NCBI GenBank assembly: GCA_015847255.1
Contig: JADLZK010008428.1
Span: 62,001-126,000 of the forward strand
Reading direction: 5' to 3'
DNA from: Hyparrhenia diplandra
Taxonomy: Eukaryota; Streptophyta; Magnoliopsida; Poales; Poaceae
Length of the DNA: 64,000 nucleotides
The position numbers were made by a program, and so were the translations under genes. Under the pieces are notes generated by a model, which made no database searches, had not been told where the DNA came from, and was given only the letters and a program-made list of their open reading frames with translations. Shown piece by piece: positions 34,867-47,255 of the stretch (position 1 is the first letter of the stretch; each line of letters opens with the position of its first letter).

Positions 34867-35460
34867 CTCTCCTCTTCGCTATTGTCACACCCGAGCCCAC
34901 AACCAAACGCCCTTCCTTCAACCTCACATCAATCCAACCGCACTACAACACACTCTAGTAGTGCACTCTTCAATCTCCCTCCTTATTCACACTTGTAATG
35001 GCATTTAAACTACAATGACCGCTATTAGCACCATTTCTGAGTGCTAGTGCACGACCACAAATTCACTTGTTTATGATTTCAAACCTCAACAATATCCTTT
35101 GTTTTGAGGGGCTTAGTGGGTGTTAACCCCCACCCCACCTATTTTTTTTTTTCTCTTTATTGATATATGGTGAAATGAGGTTACAAATGCATGAGGTGTG
35201 CAAACTCGACAATATCCTTATTGCAATGAAATCAAATGAATTGTAAGTAAAATAAGTCCTAGGTGGAAAAAAAATAATGATTCTATATGATAAAATGACA
35301 AGATATTGACTAATTAGGTTAATTGGACGTCTATTGTGTGTCTTGTTGTAAGATGAATTGACGAGTGAAAGGCAAGCCACACACACCCACGTGTCCCATG
35401 ACACGAACAGGCTCGGCTAGGCAAGCCACGACATGAGTGGTTGTGCCAGTGAAGATTTTG
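34867..35460. other. Unassigned spacer
   Basis: No gene or clear repeat seen. AT-rich with a T-tract at 35143-35152. Confidence 0.35.
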
Positions 35461-35464
35461 CAAG

Positions 35465-35772
35465 TCTAGGGTTATAACGGTGCAATGGCTAAGAACATTG
35501 GTTGGGGGCTCCCACCCGTGGTTTAAATCCCGGGTGCGACACTTTATCCTGGATTTATTTCAGGATTTTCGGGCGCTTATGCATTAAGTGGTAGGCGTCC
35601 CCCCGGCCGATAGCGAGGCGCCAGTGGTGACTTCGAACTTCAAGATTTGCCGCTCAATCCTTCGAAGGTGCTCATAAGGGTAGGGGGGTTTGACGCGTGT
35701 GTTCATAGGGGTGAGTGTACGCGGCGTGTTGAGCGTCCTCGTTATAATGTCAAAAAAAAAAAAAAAAAAAAA
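35465..35772 (+). mobile_element. tRNA-derived SINE, plus orientation
   Basis: Same family as 30051-30345: shared body (ATGCATTAAGTGGTAGGCG, GGTGACTTCGA, GGTGCTCATAAGGGTAGG, GGGGTGAGTGTACG) and a 21-base A-tail at 35752-35772. The tRNA-like head is more diverged (B-box-like GGTTTAAATCCCGG). No target duplication was found by eye, so it is probably the older insertion. Confidence 0.8.
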
Positions 35773-36996
35773 CATCGTGTTGGGGGCCTTGTTGTCGTGG
35801 ATATCCGTAAATGGACATTTTACGATGGAAGGTAGGCTTAGGCCGCGGCCTGCAGAAACCGTAAGCGCAGGCAGAGAACCGAGCTTCAGTGTGAATATAT
35901 ATGAGCCCAGCTCTGCCTCCCCCGGAGAGCGAGGGCCATAGTTGAATTGGCCACTTTCCTAGAGACAAATATATGCTCTGGGATTTTGTTTGTTTCCATG
36001 GCAATTGTGTCCAAAAAGCTGCATGCTTTGCTCCTCGCTGCAAAACCCACAGAGATTGTTGTGTTTGTGAGAGAGAGAGACTGAAAGATTCAGGCATGCA
36101 GCCCAGACAAGAGAGTGAGTGAGGGGAGAGAGGACACACAGTGCATCGGTAGCTAATTGGCTGCAAGGTACGTACGTCTTCCTACCGCGCCAAATTGTTA
36201 TCGCAAATAGACTCAACTAACCAGAGCAAAAAGCAAAGGTTGCCCTACTATATACTACACACACACCTATCTCTCTCTCTATCATAAGTGCCACCATGTC
36301 CCTGTCCTCTTGTCGTCTTCTCCTCTCCCTCCCTCCATCAACCAAGGACGAGGAGTAAGGATGAAGAGAGAGACAGAAAAGGGCATCATCATCTTCATCA
36401 CTGGTCCTTCTAGGGTGACTGCTGCTTGTTGTAGAGCTATCGAGCCAGCGAGATTGATGGATGAAAAGCTAGCTCCTTCTTTCATCTGATCTAGTGGTGC
36501 TAGTCAGCTCGTCGTCTCCGATCCGTGCACGAACGCAACTGTGTGCACCTGTACAAGGTGCAATGCAATAAGTTGCCCACAGTTAGCATCAACAGTCGCC
36601 GGAGCTGTAGACGGTGCCCAAATAAATACACATCGCTTGGTCTCAGCCTACCCACCTGTGGCTCGCGCACACTCTTATATATACTACTAGAATCTAAAAA
36701 CATCCCATCCGGCCATTTGTATGTATATCGTTCGCCGACTATATATTACTGCTAGCAGCTAGCTTTAGCTTCATGGATGAAAGAGCTGGATGAGAGCAGG
36801 AGAGAGAGAGAGAGGTCATGCGTTATGGGCAGCATGACAGTATATAGCATCCAGTGTGTGTGTGTGTGACTGTATGTCCATTGACTGGTAGCTCCAAAGC
36901 CTACCACACAGGGGCAGGAGGGGTGTAGTGTTGGCTAGGTAGCAATAGCAATAGAGCGAGCTGCTGGTGGAAAGTAGAAAGAGTGAGCACACCACT
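35773..36996 (+). promoter_or_regulatory. WRKY gene upstream region
   Basis: Contains CT-rich (36268-36280), GA-rich (36802-36812) and TG-rich (36853-36868) microsatellites and a W-box TTGACT at 36881-36886, about 110 bases before the start codon. W-boxes are the binding site of WRKY proteins, so autoregulation is possible (inference). A second GC-rich patch lies at 35830-35940. Confidence 0.4.
36881..36886 (+). promoter_or_regulatory. W-box upstream of WRKY
   Basis: Core TTGACT, the (T)TGAC(C/T) element recognised by WRKY domains. Confidence 0.4.
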
Positions 36997-39900
36997 ATGG
37001 ACATTGCGGAGGAGGCCGTCGCCGGCACTGCAGCTCAGGGTGACCTCGCCGAGGTTGTGGCCCGTGCAGGCGCAGTGGCCATGGCCGCCGCGGCGAGTCA
37101 CCACCGGCGGCCACCCTCTCTCCTCTCCTGCAGCAGAAGATCACAGTCACATCGTGTCCACGGCTGCCGGCCAGATCGTGGTCATCCCTGCTGCTTGTTA
37201 CGACGAGGAGCAGGAGCCACGGCCTGCTGCTGCCTGCGGCGACGCGGTGACGTTCGAAGCACCGTCGACGGCGATGGTCGCCAATCCATACCAGCTGTCT
37301 TCATCTGCGGCCATAGCGGCGCCGCCGCACGCCGGCTGCTGGCAGCCGCCGCAACAGATCTCCCAACACGCCTGCTACGGCCTTGACATGGCCATGGGAG
37401 GCGCTTCCGCCGCCGATGCCGATAGTGACGAGCCCATGATGATGAGGATCTCTCAAGTCACTCCCTGAACCGCCTTCTCATCATCAAATCATGAAGAGGT
37501 TAATTAACTGGAAAGCTAGTGCATGCTCTATATTTCGTGGCTTGATTTCTTTATTTCTTGGATCGATGATAACTGTTGCGCGCCTCTTTCCTTTCTCGAT
37601 CGGTGCATCCTCCAATCAACTCTTAAGATCTCGCATGATTGCTTTTCCATTCCCTCTCTCTCTGTGAGTCCATCTATATCTATCTATCCCTTGCTTTTCT
37701 ACTGTACGTTACTTCATTGATAATTCATATGGCTGTTTTTGCTCTCTGATTTACTACTCACTGCTGCAGTTTATCCACTGCACGATGAACCTTTCTCAGC
37801 TACCGTTTATTTCTGGATGTGTATTTGGTTAGCTGTATGCTATCAGGCAAAACATGCTTTCCATTGGGATGATGTGACTCAAAGCTGATTTCAGCTGGAC
37901 TGTTCATTTTTTGACAACACGGCGCATAGTTATATTAACCCCTTTGTCTCTGCTTTAGGCATATATATATATTTCTTTGGGATTTGGTCATTTTAGGTAC
38001 AGATAAGCTACGTAGTTGACTTAAATTCATTCTTCGTCATTTGATGCTGGTTGGATTTTTTTGTCTTCTCTGCAAGAGTTCTATTCTTTCCCCATTGCTT
38101 CTTAATTCTAGTTTGATTTCTTTTTTGAAGGGCTCCGGCGAGCGAAGGCACAATAACGGGCATCCATATATCCTCTACCCGTGGTGTCTTGTTGACTTGT
38201 GATTTGTCAGGTTATTTTGTGTTGATCTCTAATAAAATTAAACCAGTTTGCCAAATTGATCAGATCGAGTTTGTTTCCTTTCGTCTCTCTTAGCTTTTGC
38301 ATGGTTCCAAATTATACTCTTGGGAATTTCATACATGATTCTAAAATTAAATGATTGCAGAAAGAATGAGGTGAAAGAAGGTGGTGTATACCGGCGCTAC
38401 CTCCGGCAAGCAGCCGGCCAGGAGGGAGAGAGGTGATTCCGTCTGATCTTTGGGCGTGGAAATACGGCCGAAGCCTATCAAAGGGGCTCGCCTTATCCAA
38501 AGGTGTCTGCCCACACCTTTTTTCATTTTTTATATGTTCTTGGCAATGCAAATAATAAACAAAGCACATAATAATGATCCAATAATACAATTACTTATCC
38601 ACACAGATCTCTTTCTTTGCCTTGGCTTTTCTGAAAAGGATTTGCAGTCTCTTTTTGTTGCACAGGTGTTTTTAGTGTAGAGAAATGTAACGCAAAATCA
38701 ATATGTTTTCATCAATAATAATATGGACTGCTCATATGTGCAGGTATACCATGGCAAGTCAACAGAAACCATATGCATGGTCATCTTTGATAAGGGACTG
38801 CTCCAATATTCCTGATAACAACTGAATTAATTGGTCAGCAAATAGGCATTTAAATATTGTTTCAGAGAAAAAAACCATACTAATTCATTCATAGCTCCCT
38901 CTTGATCTAATTAAGTACTTACTTTCTAGTTTCTACGTACTATACCTTTTGAACTATAATATACTACAAGAAATTGTTAGTTGTACATATAAAAATCTAT
39001 CATGCAAGTTTATATACTTCTTACTAATATCTATTTATTAGACGAACAAACATCCTCAGTTAGCAGGCTGTCCCTTCACTTAAGGTCGCCACAAAAGGGA
39101 CTATATTTTGGCAACTAATCCAGGGGCACTTTCTCTTAAAAGTGGGCATCAGAAGGCAGTTTGACTCGATGGCTAACAATACATAAGATGGCAATCTATG
39201 TTGATTTCATCATCATTTGTTTTTTATTAGTCACATCCATCTATTTTTCATATTTATTATGCATCAAATTATTAAGATAGGTTTATGCATATTTAGTACA
39301 CAATTAATTAACTTCTAGTGCCACTAAAAATTCAGTCAAGTTTATGGCCCAATGTCCATTGTAATTTGAAATGTATGGCAGATCGTCCAAATATATATAC
39401 AGCTTTTGCACTTTAATTTTTAATAGGCCAATTATGTGATCGAGTGCCTTTAGTTTGTTCTCTGTCTCATTGGGATGCCCTAGTTTGCTTCCACCAACTT
39501 GTAAAATTATTACCAAAGTATGTAATTTCATAGACTGAATAAGATGATCACATGAGGCAGATGGCCTTTTGTCTCTTTTTTATTTATTTATAATAAAAGG
39601 ATGGTTCATAGCATAATGCTGATGAAACCTAAGGACACAACGATAGCTGCACTATTGAGGATACAGTGATTCTGTTAGCTGAAACCAGAATAACCAGAAC
39701 CAGAAATCTCTTTGGCTGCCAAGCTAAAAGATTGTACATTTCCTTAAAAGTTATTTTGTACAATGGTATAATAAACTGCTGGCTAGCCTGTTTACTGAAA
39801 CTTAAGGACACAGTGATATTAACTGCACTATTAGTGGTCGAGATTCATACATTTAAACTTGCCTCTTTCTAGTTTAGTTTTAACCTAGTTTTGAGAAAAG

Positions 39901-40453
39901 ATATTTGTTTCAAATCTGAATACAAGCCAATCCCTTATGTCCCAATTCTTATTAATCCACTGGGAAGGCTTACCTAAAGTATATATATTCAATTCCCAAT
40001 GCATGTCTTTTGATTAAGTGGAGCTTTATTTATTTTGCAGAGGTTACTACATGATGCAGCAGCTCAAAGGTTGTATGGCAAGGAAGCAGGAGAGCGCAGC
40101 CGCAGTGACCCGAATATGCTAGTGATTACCTACACGGCAGAACACAACCACCTGTGGCCAATGCAACGCAATGTACTTCTTGCTGGGTACTTCTTGGCCT
40201 CACACTCACATGTCCAACTGCAAGAAGAAGAACTGCAGAGTTGAACCGACGAGTTCATGGCCAGCATCATCATCATCAAAAGAATGTTAATAACTACTCC
40301 GAGCATTATGCAGTCCCCAGTAGCAACATCGAGTGTCAGCAGCAAATGACAAACATGATGGAAGATAATGCAGCTGGGTATGTTGCCTACGCCATCGATA
40401 CTCTTGATGCGAGGGAGGGGTGTTGCGATGCATCAGCCGATCAATTGCAATAG
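36997..40453 (+). CDS. WRKY transcription factor, group IIe (WRKY22/29-like), frame heavily disrupted
   Basis: Three exons: 36997-37498, 38361-38502, 40041-40453 (TAG). The start reads MDIAEEAVAGTAAQGDLAEV and later SSSAAIAAPPHAGCWQPP. The join after MKR gives KRKNEV, then IPALPPASSRPGG and EVIPSDLWAWKYG. The invariant heptapeptide WRKYGQK is damaged: the Arg codon is absent (W-KYG) and a base is missing in the Gln codon before KPIKG. Exon 3 supplies GYY, KGCMARKQ, then SDPNMLVITYTAEHNH, the C2HH zinc-finger end typical of IIe, and a tail ending DASADQLQ. The intron falls at the conserved PYPR/GYY position. About eight indels of 1-3 nt are needed, including one that removes the first zinc Cys in the literal frame. 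This is a pseudogene or poor consensus; the family call is secure. Confidence 0.75.
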
Positions 40454-40748
40454 CATCCAACCTTTCTGATGAGGTTTTTCGCAGAGCTGGAGTGAATTGG
40501 AGCCTAGTAATCCTGTGAATGCAAACATCTACTCTAGGGGGTAAAGTGAGTGGCAAAAAGTTCTGATCTATTAGACTCAAGGTATAAGGAAGGCTACAAT
40601 TAATACATGGCATAAATGCTTTGATGAAAAATAGGTTGATTATGCACAAATTTTTACTTAATTGATTGCTGTGACAGATCATAATATATACCTGTGTGCT
40701 TATGATTAATTCAATGCTAAGATATATCTAAAGAATGAAGAAAACATA

Positions 40749-40891
40749 CTCCCCTGCTCCAAATTATAGTTCACTCTGACTTTTCTAGATACACATTAAT
40801 TTTACTACGCACGAAGAGTACACCATGCTCGTATTCATAGCAAAAGAAATGAATCTGTAACAAAAGCGAACTATAATTTGGAGCGGAGGAG
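40749..40891. mobile_element. Stowaway MITE (143 bp)
   Basis: The ends CTCCCCTGCTCCAAATTATA and (reverse complement) CTCCTCCGCTCCAAATTATA are near-perfect inverted repeats. TA on both sides is the Tc1/mariner-type target duplication. It lies 300 bases after the WRKY stop. Confidence 0.92.
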
Positions 40892-41679
40892 TACGTGTTT
40901 AAAATTTGTTTTAGATTATTATCTGCAGGATCGTATTTATTACTAGCACCAATAAATGTTATTGTAAATGGTCGTTCATCCTTTGTTTAGTGTTTTGGCT
41001 ATTTTAGCAGGCCGGTGTTTAAACAGAGGTTAAAATTGTCACACTAAAGTATACATATAATAATTATGCATGTAAAGAAGTCAACAAATGTGCTAGTATA
41101 AATATTAATTTACGCATGTTAAAATAAGGGATTCTATCAAATATGTTTTAGAAGAAAACTAAATCCATCTCACCTCACATAGTTATGTCGATAATTAGAT
41201 GGAGTAAGGTGCCAACAATATGGTAGTTGCAATCCTTCCATTGACTAAACGATGAATTAAATTGGTGTTTATTACATTTTAATCACATTGAACTTGATCT
41301 TGGGCCACCTAGAAGGGTTTTAATGGTCTAAACAGTTCACCCATTTAATTCACAGTTTAGGTCATGGGTGGCCTTTTTTGGCATTTAAACATTTAAATGG
41401 ATTAAGCTAGTGTTTAGGCAAAACAATGCGCTAGCACATGTAATTTAATTCAAGTACATCACACATATGTATATATATTCTAGCTGTGCCTATACTCAGG
41501 ATATAATTTGGTTTTGGATGGTGGTTCACTGGTTCTTGAACTATCATTGTAGTAATAGGTGGAAATCAAGTAGGCTACCGTAACTTGAAGCTCACCGGTT
41601 GCAGGGAACGCCTCGCCGCATGGCACGATGCACGACTCGAGGCACCGAGGGTGCCCCGGCCACCGGTATCCGGGCGAGT

Positions 41680-43580
41680 CAGCCGCGAGAGGACGGTAGG
41701 TGTAAGTTGCCGCGACATTCACCTTTGCATGGAGTTGCGCGAGTAGACGTGTCGAACTGATGTAGGCGGGACGAGGTGAAGTCGAGGAGGCGGCCGTAGG
41801 GGAGATCGCTGGGTGTGCTGGACGGGGGGTCGGCGCCTGCCTCGCCTTGTCCACGGGCGCCGAGCCGTGATGTTGTTGATGCGGAAGAAGACTTTGCCGT
41901 TGTCGTCAAAGAGGAGGGACGGTGGCATCCTGCGATCCGATCGTCGGGGGCGTGCACGAAGAAGGACGGCTGGCTGGGAACGCCTGATCCTCGAGGCGAT
42001 TGGGGAGGTGGAAGCCCACCGCTACGCCGTGCGGAGTGGAACGTTCTCCCAGAGGAAGTCCCGGAGGGGATCTCTCGAAGGCTGCAGGGGATGTAGTAGC
42101 GATGAAAGTACCTCCACGATGCCGTAGCGTAGACTCCACTCTGGCGCAGATTGAGCCCAGTTCGATGGCGCGGAGATGATCCTGAGCTCTTGTTCGTAGT
42201 TGTGCCCACTTGCAGCTCGGTGATCATGTCGCTTGGTCGCCGCCCCCTCGATGTCTTCCATGGCAACAGCAAGCGTTGTTGTCCTGGCATGCGACACAGG
42301 GCAGCTGCAATGTCGCGTCGAGGCCACCAGGGTGTTCAGCGGTCGGCCCGTTGCGGCGGCCGATGGCAGCATCCGTTGGTGTCGTCACGCCTGTCGTTGT
42401 TGTAGCGGCGGGCGAGGCCGATGGCCTCCTCCAACGAACGAGGCTCGAACCATTCGGCGTGTTGCGAAGCGTGTCCGTAGGCCTTCCACGAAGATTCGAC
42501 ACGGTGGCGCTGTCCCTCAAGTTCCATGCGGAGTGCATAGTTTCTTTGGCGCCGATGGTCGTTCGGCTTGCCTTCTGGGAGCGGCGCGTACGCCCCCGAA
42601 GTGTCGAGGTAGGTGGGCGGTCAGAAGTGCTGGCGTGGGCGGTGAGTGAACTCGTCCCATTTGATTGGGGAGTTCGTCTTGGACGATCCATGAAACTGCA
42701 TCGCAGCAATACTCAGCGAGATGGAAGCGGCGTAACTCACGTGGTCCGAGGCGATCTTCCAAGTTTGGAAGAAGAGTTCCAGCTTGCGAAGCCAGTCACG
42801 ATCGTCGGTGCCGTCGTACTCCTTGATTTGCAGACGCGTTATGTAGCGGGGGTATGTGATGCCGCGGGTGGCACCACGGGCCTGGCGCGCCAATTTGGCG
42901 ATCGGGGGCCGCGGGTGGCGCTGGGGTAGGGCGAGGTGCCAGGCGGTTGGCACCGATCTGCGGGTCGTCTGTCTGATTCAGGTGTCGGTGGAGAGGAGGG
43001 GGCAGCGGGTGCTGCGGTGTCGCTGAGGGGTGACGTCGATGTGGTACGGAGCGTCACCAACAACGCCATCATCTTCCTCCGGCCTGGAGGATAGCGAGGG
43101 TCGGAGCCGTCGACGGAATCCGGCAGCCAGGGGGCGGCGGCTAGGGTAGAGGCGGCCGGCCCGATGCCAGCGGCAGGCAGCCGCTGGGCCATGGTCCCTC
43201 TGGCGGTAGTCGTCGCACGTGCGGGGTCCGACCGATGAAGGCGTACTCCATCCGGTGAGGGCGAGTCTCGATGTCATGTCGCCTGGCGACCGAGCGCGGT
43301 GGGCCGTCGAGGAGCTCCTTCAGCGCCGCCGCGTTGAACTCGTTGATTTGAAGCCATGGGGTGGTGGGAATCGTCCCGGTCTCCGGATACCCGGTCGATT
43401 CCGGCTAGATTGGTGGAATTGACACGTAGATTGGAGTTGGGGAAGGAGGACGATGATGGAGCGGCGGCGGCGGCGAGGGCGGTGGTGCTGGCCGCCCGGC
43501 CGGGAGGCGCGGCGGCAGCTGGCGGCAGGCGCGCGAGCGCGGGGCCGGGATGGTGGCGGCGACTCGGGAGCCGAAGGCAA
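41680..43580 (-). mobile_element. Ty3/gypsy-type gag remnant
   Basis: The minus-strand GC-rich sequence encodes a decayed Gag in several frames. The clearest piece (about 42850-42650) reads YDGTDDRDWLRKLELFF, then SAYASISL-like and IKWDEF text, matching the retrotransposon Gag domain. Downstream pieces read SLEEAIGLARRYN. No intact protease, RT or integrase was found, so the element is broken or non-autonomous. The part at 41480-42290 is in poor frames and I cannot assign it. Confidence 0.6.
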
Positions 43581-43960
43581 AGAGATATTTTATTTTCTTG
43601 CTTGTCCCCTAGAGATTACATGCCTCTTGCTTATATAGCCCGACTAGTGGGACTTGTAATCTAAGCAATCTACATAAGGTTTCCTTATACGACTGGAATA
43701 CCTTTTACAAGCAATTTCCTATTTTATTATTTCCTAATAAGGGTCTCCCCTTATAGATGAGATAGCCCCCACACCAAAAAATTACCTAAGATAATCCTAA
43801 CTTAAAGACGAGGCGAACTCGGAGTCGTACGCGGAGAGGGAGCGGCGGCGGCAGGGGCCGGCCTCCCCCCTGCGCGCGCAGCCCCTGGCCCTCCGGCCGT
43901 CGCGTTTGGCCCAATTAGCCACTCTCGGTTGGCCCACCTCGGATCATGACATGAAACATA
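43581..43960 (-). other. LTR/leader-like sequence next to the gag remnant
   Basis: In minus orientation it carries a TATA-like CTATATAAGC (43630-43639), followed by the GC-rich gag leader. This fits the promoter of a 5' LTR, but I could not place TG...CA ends or a primer-binding site. Confidence 0.3.
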
Positions 43961-44089
43961 TGTATGTATATATGACACAAATCCTTTTATAGGAACTTCG
44001 AGAGGACGACCTTCTTATATATAAATTATACAAAACTACATGGATATTCATTATCCCCATACAAATAGAAAAAAAATCGTATTCAATCA

Positions 44090-44760
44090 TTTATTTAATA
44101 ACATTTTTGGTCTGGCTTTGAAGTGTGTCGTCCAAGAGAAACCCCATAGTAAAAAAGATGATGTTTTGATGGCACCAAGTATTCCAACAAGCACTGAAAG
44201 AAAAGATGATTGATTGTTTCATTCTCATTACAAAAATAACATGGGAGGGCTTCCATTTCCTTTTGATAAGGTTATCTCTTTTTGGTGAACATCGCATCAT
44301 TCTCTAACAGACACAACAAATACTTATTTTTTGGGTGGAATTTTGGCTTTCCAAATGTGTTTATAAGAAACACAGATTAATTCCATGAGTCAATTGTTCA
44401 TACATAGATCTTATGTGAACAAGCTAGATCTTGTCCACTTCCGACTTATATTGTCTCTAGAATCCGCCAATTTAGAGTTGAGACATGACTCAGATAATAA
44501 AATTCCATTTATCCATCAAGAAAATCTAGAAGGCACCTTCTAAATTTTGAATTGTCATTTCTAATTTTTATAGTTATACGTTGAAATGGATTTCTCTTCA
44601 CAAAGATCAAATAAAAGAAGGTAATGTTGGCTCAAGGGCGTCTCGCCCCACCATATATCCATCCGAAGAGAATTCACTTCTTTTATGAACCAAATAGAGA
44701 AGTCTCTTCGATGTGTTGAGAAATAAGATTTACGCCTATAGCTAATCATTTAATTCTAAA
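44090..44760 (-). mobile_element. Second LINE zf-RVT remnant
   Basis: Minus-strand frames read IWWGETPLSQHY and DNLIKRKWKPSHVIFV with downstream IIFSFSACW, equivalent to the zf-RVT and preceding region of plant LINE ORF2. Several frameshifts. It is from a different lineage to 30590-31550 (low similarity in the shared motif). Confidence 0.6.
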
Positions 44761-44769
44761 CAAAAAAAG

Positions 44770-46620
44770 ATGAGAGGCTTAGGTGATGTTGACTTTGGTC
44801 TTGATCGTCAATGGACATGGAACAAACCAACAAGAAATTAGGGTTGTGGCAATGGGATTGCGATACGGATAAGGTGGGCAATGGGGACTTATCCTATTAG
44901 TAGGATTTTGTGCTAAAGATTGTGTGTGGTGAGCATCATTTGGTTAATTAGGATAGCTAGGGTAGTGCGTATCTAGGTAAATGATGTTATGTGCACCCAA
45001 CTAACTATGAGAAAAATGAATTAGAGAGAAGTAACTGGGTGTTTCAGTTCTGTGGGGTTTTTCCTTTAACATATGCGCCTGATAAAATGTTAGGGGTGTG
45101 GATCACCCAATGGATCATATCCCTGTGTGTGCTTGCGGAACTACTAATTAACGAAGGTGGGCACACCTAGTGACCACCCACGTAATGGTTAGAAGGCCTC
45201 TAGAAAAATGACCTCCCTCTAAGAATAATTTATGGAGGTGGGCATCCTATGATCTTGCCTGTGGAAACCATCATTTAACGGAGGCGGACACCTTAGGACA
45301 CATTCATCTTCGAATCGATTTTCAGAGGCGGGCATCGATCTTCTAATGCCCAGCTCTGAAAATCGCTATTAGCAGAGACGCAGTGTTCTAAACATGCGTC
45401 TTAAAAATCGATTTTCAAAGGTGAGGTCAAGATGAGGGCAATTGGTTCAGAATGGACAAGCTAAGACCGGGGCGAGGGGGGAAGGAACATCCACACTAGC
45501 AATAATTGGGCTTGGGGTTTGGGGAGGTGCAAGAGCATTCGTGCACAACTACTTATTAGGTGGAATGTAGTAGGAGAGTACAATTAGATGAATACCAAAA
45601 ATGCACCTATTGATTTCATGAGCCTGTTATCTACACGGTGTGTGCATGTACATATGATGGTGACTCCAATTATATTGTGGCCTTTATATTACTGTTAGCC
45701 GGGAGGAAAAGCTCGATAATCAACCCATATATATCCATGGTACCTTCGAAGGACTGTAAAACGTATATATGTTTGTAAAAGTAATGTATGGGATGATAAT
45801 AACATGATGAGATTGGGTCGAACAATGAATTGAAATGTTAAGTCAAGGCATGTACGTACCATCCTATTAATAAATTAAAGTGTGGAAGATATATGGGGGT
45901 CGGGGTTTTATATTTTTTTACTTCAAAAGCGGTCTCTTACATGTCTTGCATTAAGAGAAGTGGGATAGTTCAATTACATCCTATTACATCCTAGACGCCC
46001 CCATGGCGAGCTGCCGGGGGGAGGGCAAATAGGGAAAACATTGACAAAAGGCACGGATACAACGGTGAAGCTTAGAGTGGTGTATAAGAGGAAACAAATG
46101 GGCGATGACGAAACGACGATGATCAGCGACCCCTGCTCATGGGGCCCCCCGGCGTAGGCGGTTGTAGGGAATGAGCGGCTTAGCACCTCACGCTTGTGGT
46201 GCGGGACTGTGCACTCCAAGTGGTTGTGGTATCTCTTTGCGATCGTGGAATCTGGACTTTATGAGGCGGCGCCCTCCGGCCTCCCTGCAATCGATGTTTA
46301 CGACCAGAGCACACCACGGGTGACCGGGGCAGTTTGTTCGCCTCGCGGAACCTAGAGCACAGTGGTTTGTTGTGCAGTCGACATGGAAACCGGGGTTTTA
46401 TACTGGTTTGGGCCCCGATCATGGATCGAGTAAAGACCTTTCGTCCAATCGATTGTCGGCTGTTTTTGATTGATAAGTCAACGGATCGCTTACAACCTCG
46501 GTTGTGTTACAATGCTTGGATTGTGCTTTCTCTGATGTCTATCGAGGTGCCCTCGGTTGCCTTTTATATCGAGGAAGGGACCGAGGGGCTCGCTACGGTC
46601 CTAGTTGTATACAAAAGAGA
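44770..46620. other. Unassigned repeat-like sequence
   Basis: 44990-45430 has recurrent GGAGGCGGGCA / GAGGCGGACA and AATCGATTTTCA motifs in both orientations, resembling CACTA subterminal repeats, but no matching CACTA ends were located. 46000-46600 has LTR/leader-like text with no protein domain. Confidence 0.35.
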
Positions 46621-46621
46621 G

Positions 46622-47255
46622 TTGTCAGGGGAGAACTTAAACTTTCTACTCCTAACGAGTTATGACTAAGTTCTATCCTAGTTACTGCAGAAGCCATCAT
46701 AGCTCTGCTCAAGGTTGCCTTCTTTATGGAAGTTGTACCGTAGGTGGGGATAGAACCTATGGTAAACTCGGTAAAGCTCCTTGGGTAATACCGTATACAC
46801 ACCCTCCCACTTGTTGAGCAAGATGTGGCGGCCTTGCCGCTCGGTCGGGAATCCCTAAAGGTGGACTTGGCAGCAAGCTAGGCAGTCGCTCCATCTTGGA
46901 GCCCATTCGTTATCAACCGCACGCATGACTCTTGTCCGAGGAGAACTTGAACTTTCTACTCTAGAGAGTTCGACTAGGTTCTATCCTAGTTACAACAGAG
47001 CCCACCAGAGCTACGCGCTCTATCACCGTAGCTCTGCTCTATTGCCTTCTTTATGGAAGTTGTGCGGTAGGTCGAGGGACAGAACCCTACGGTAAACTCG
47101 GTAGAGCTCCTTGGTAATACCATTTCCACACCCTCCCCACTTGTTGAGCAAGATGTGGTGTACGCCGCTTTGGTTGGGGATGTCTGAAGGTGGACTTGGC
47201 GACAAGCTAGGCGGTCGCTCCATCTAGGAGCCCATTCGTTATCAACCGCACGTGT
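46622..47255. repeat. Tandem direct duplication, unit about 310 bp
   Basis: Copy 1 (46622-46931) starts TTGTCAGGGGAGAACTTAAA and copy 2 (46932-47255) starts TTGTCCGAGGAGAACTTGAA. Both contain GAGTT...CTAAGTTCTATCCTAGTTAC-like text, GGTAAACTCGGTA, CTTGTTGAGCAAGATGTGG and GGAGCCCATTCGTTATCAAC in the same order. Diverged, so not recent. Probably part of a retroelement leader. Confidence 0.85.
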
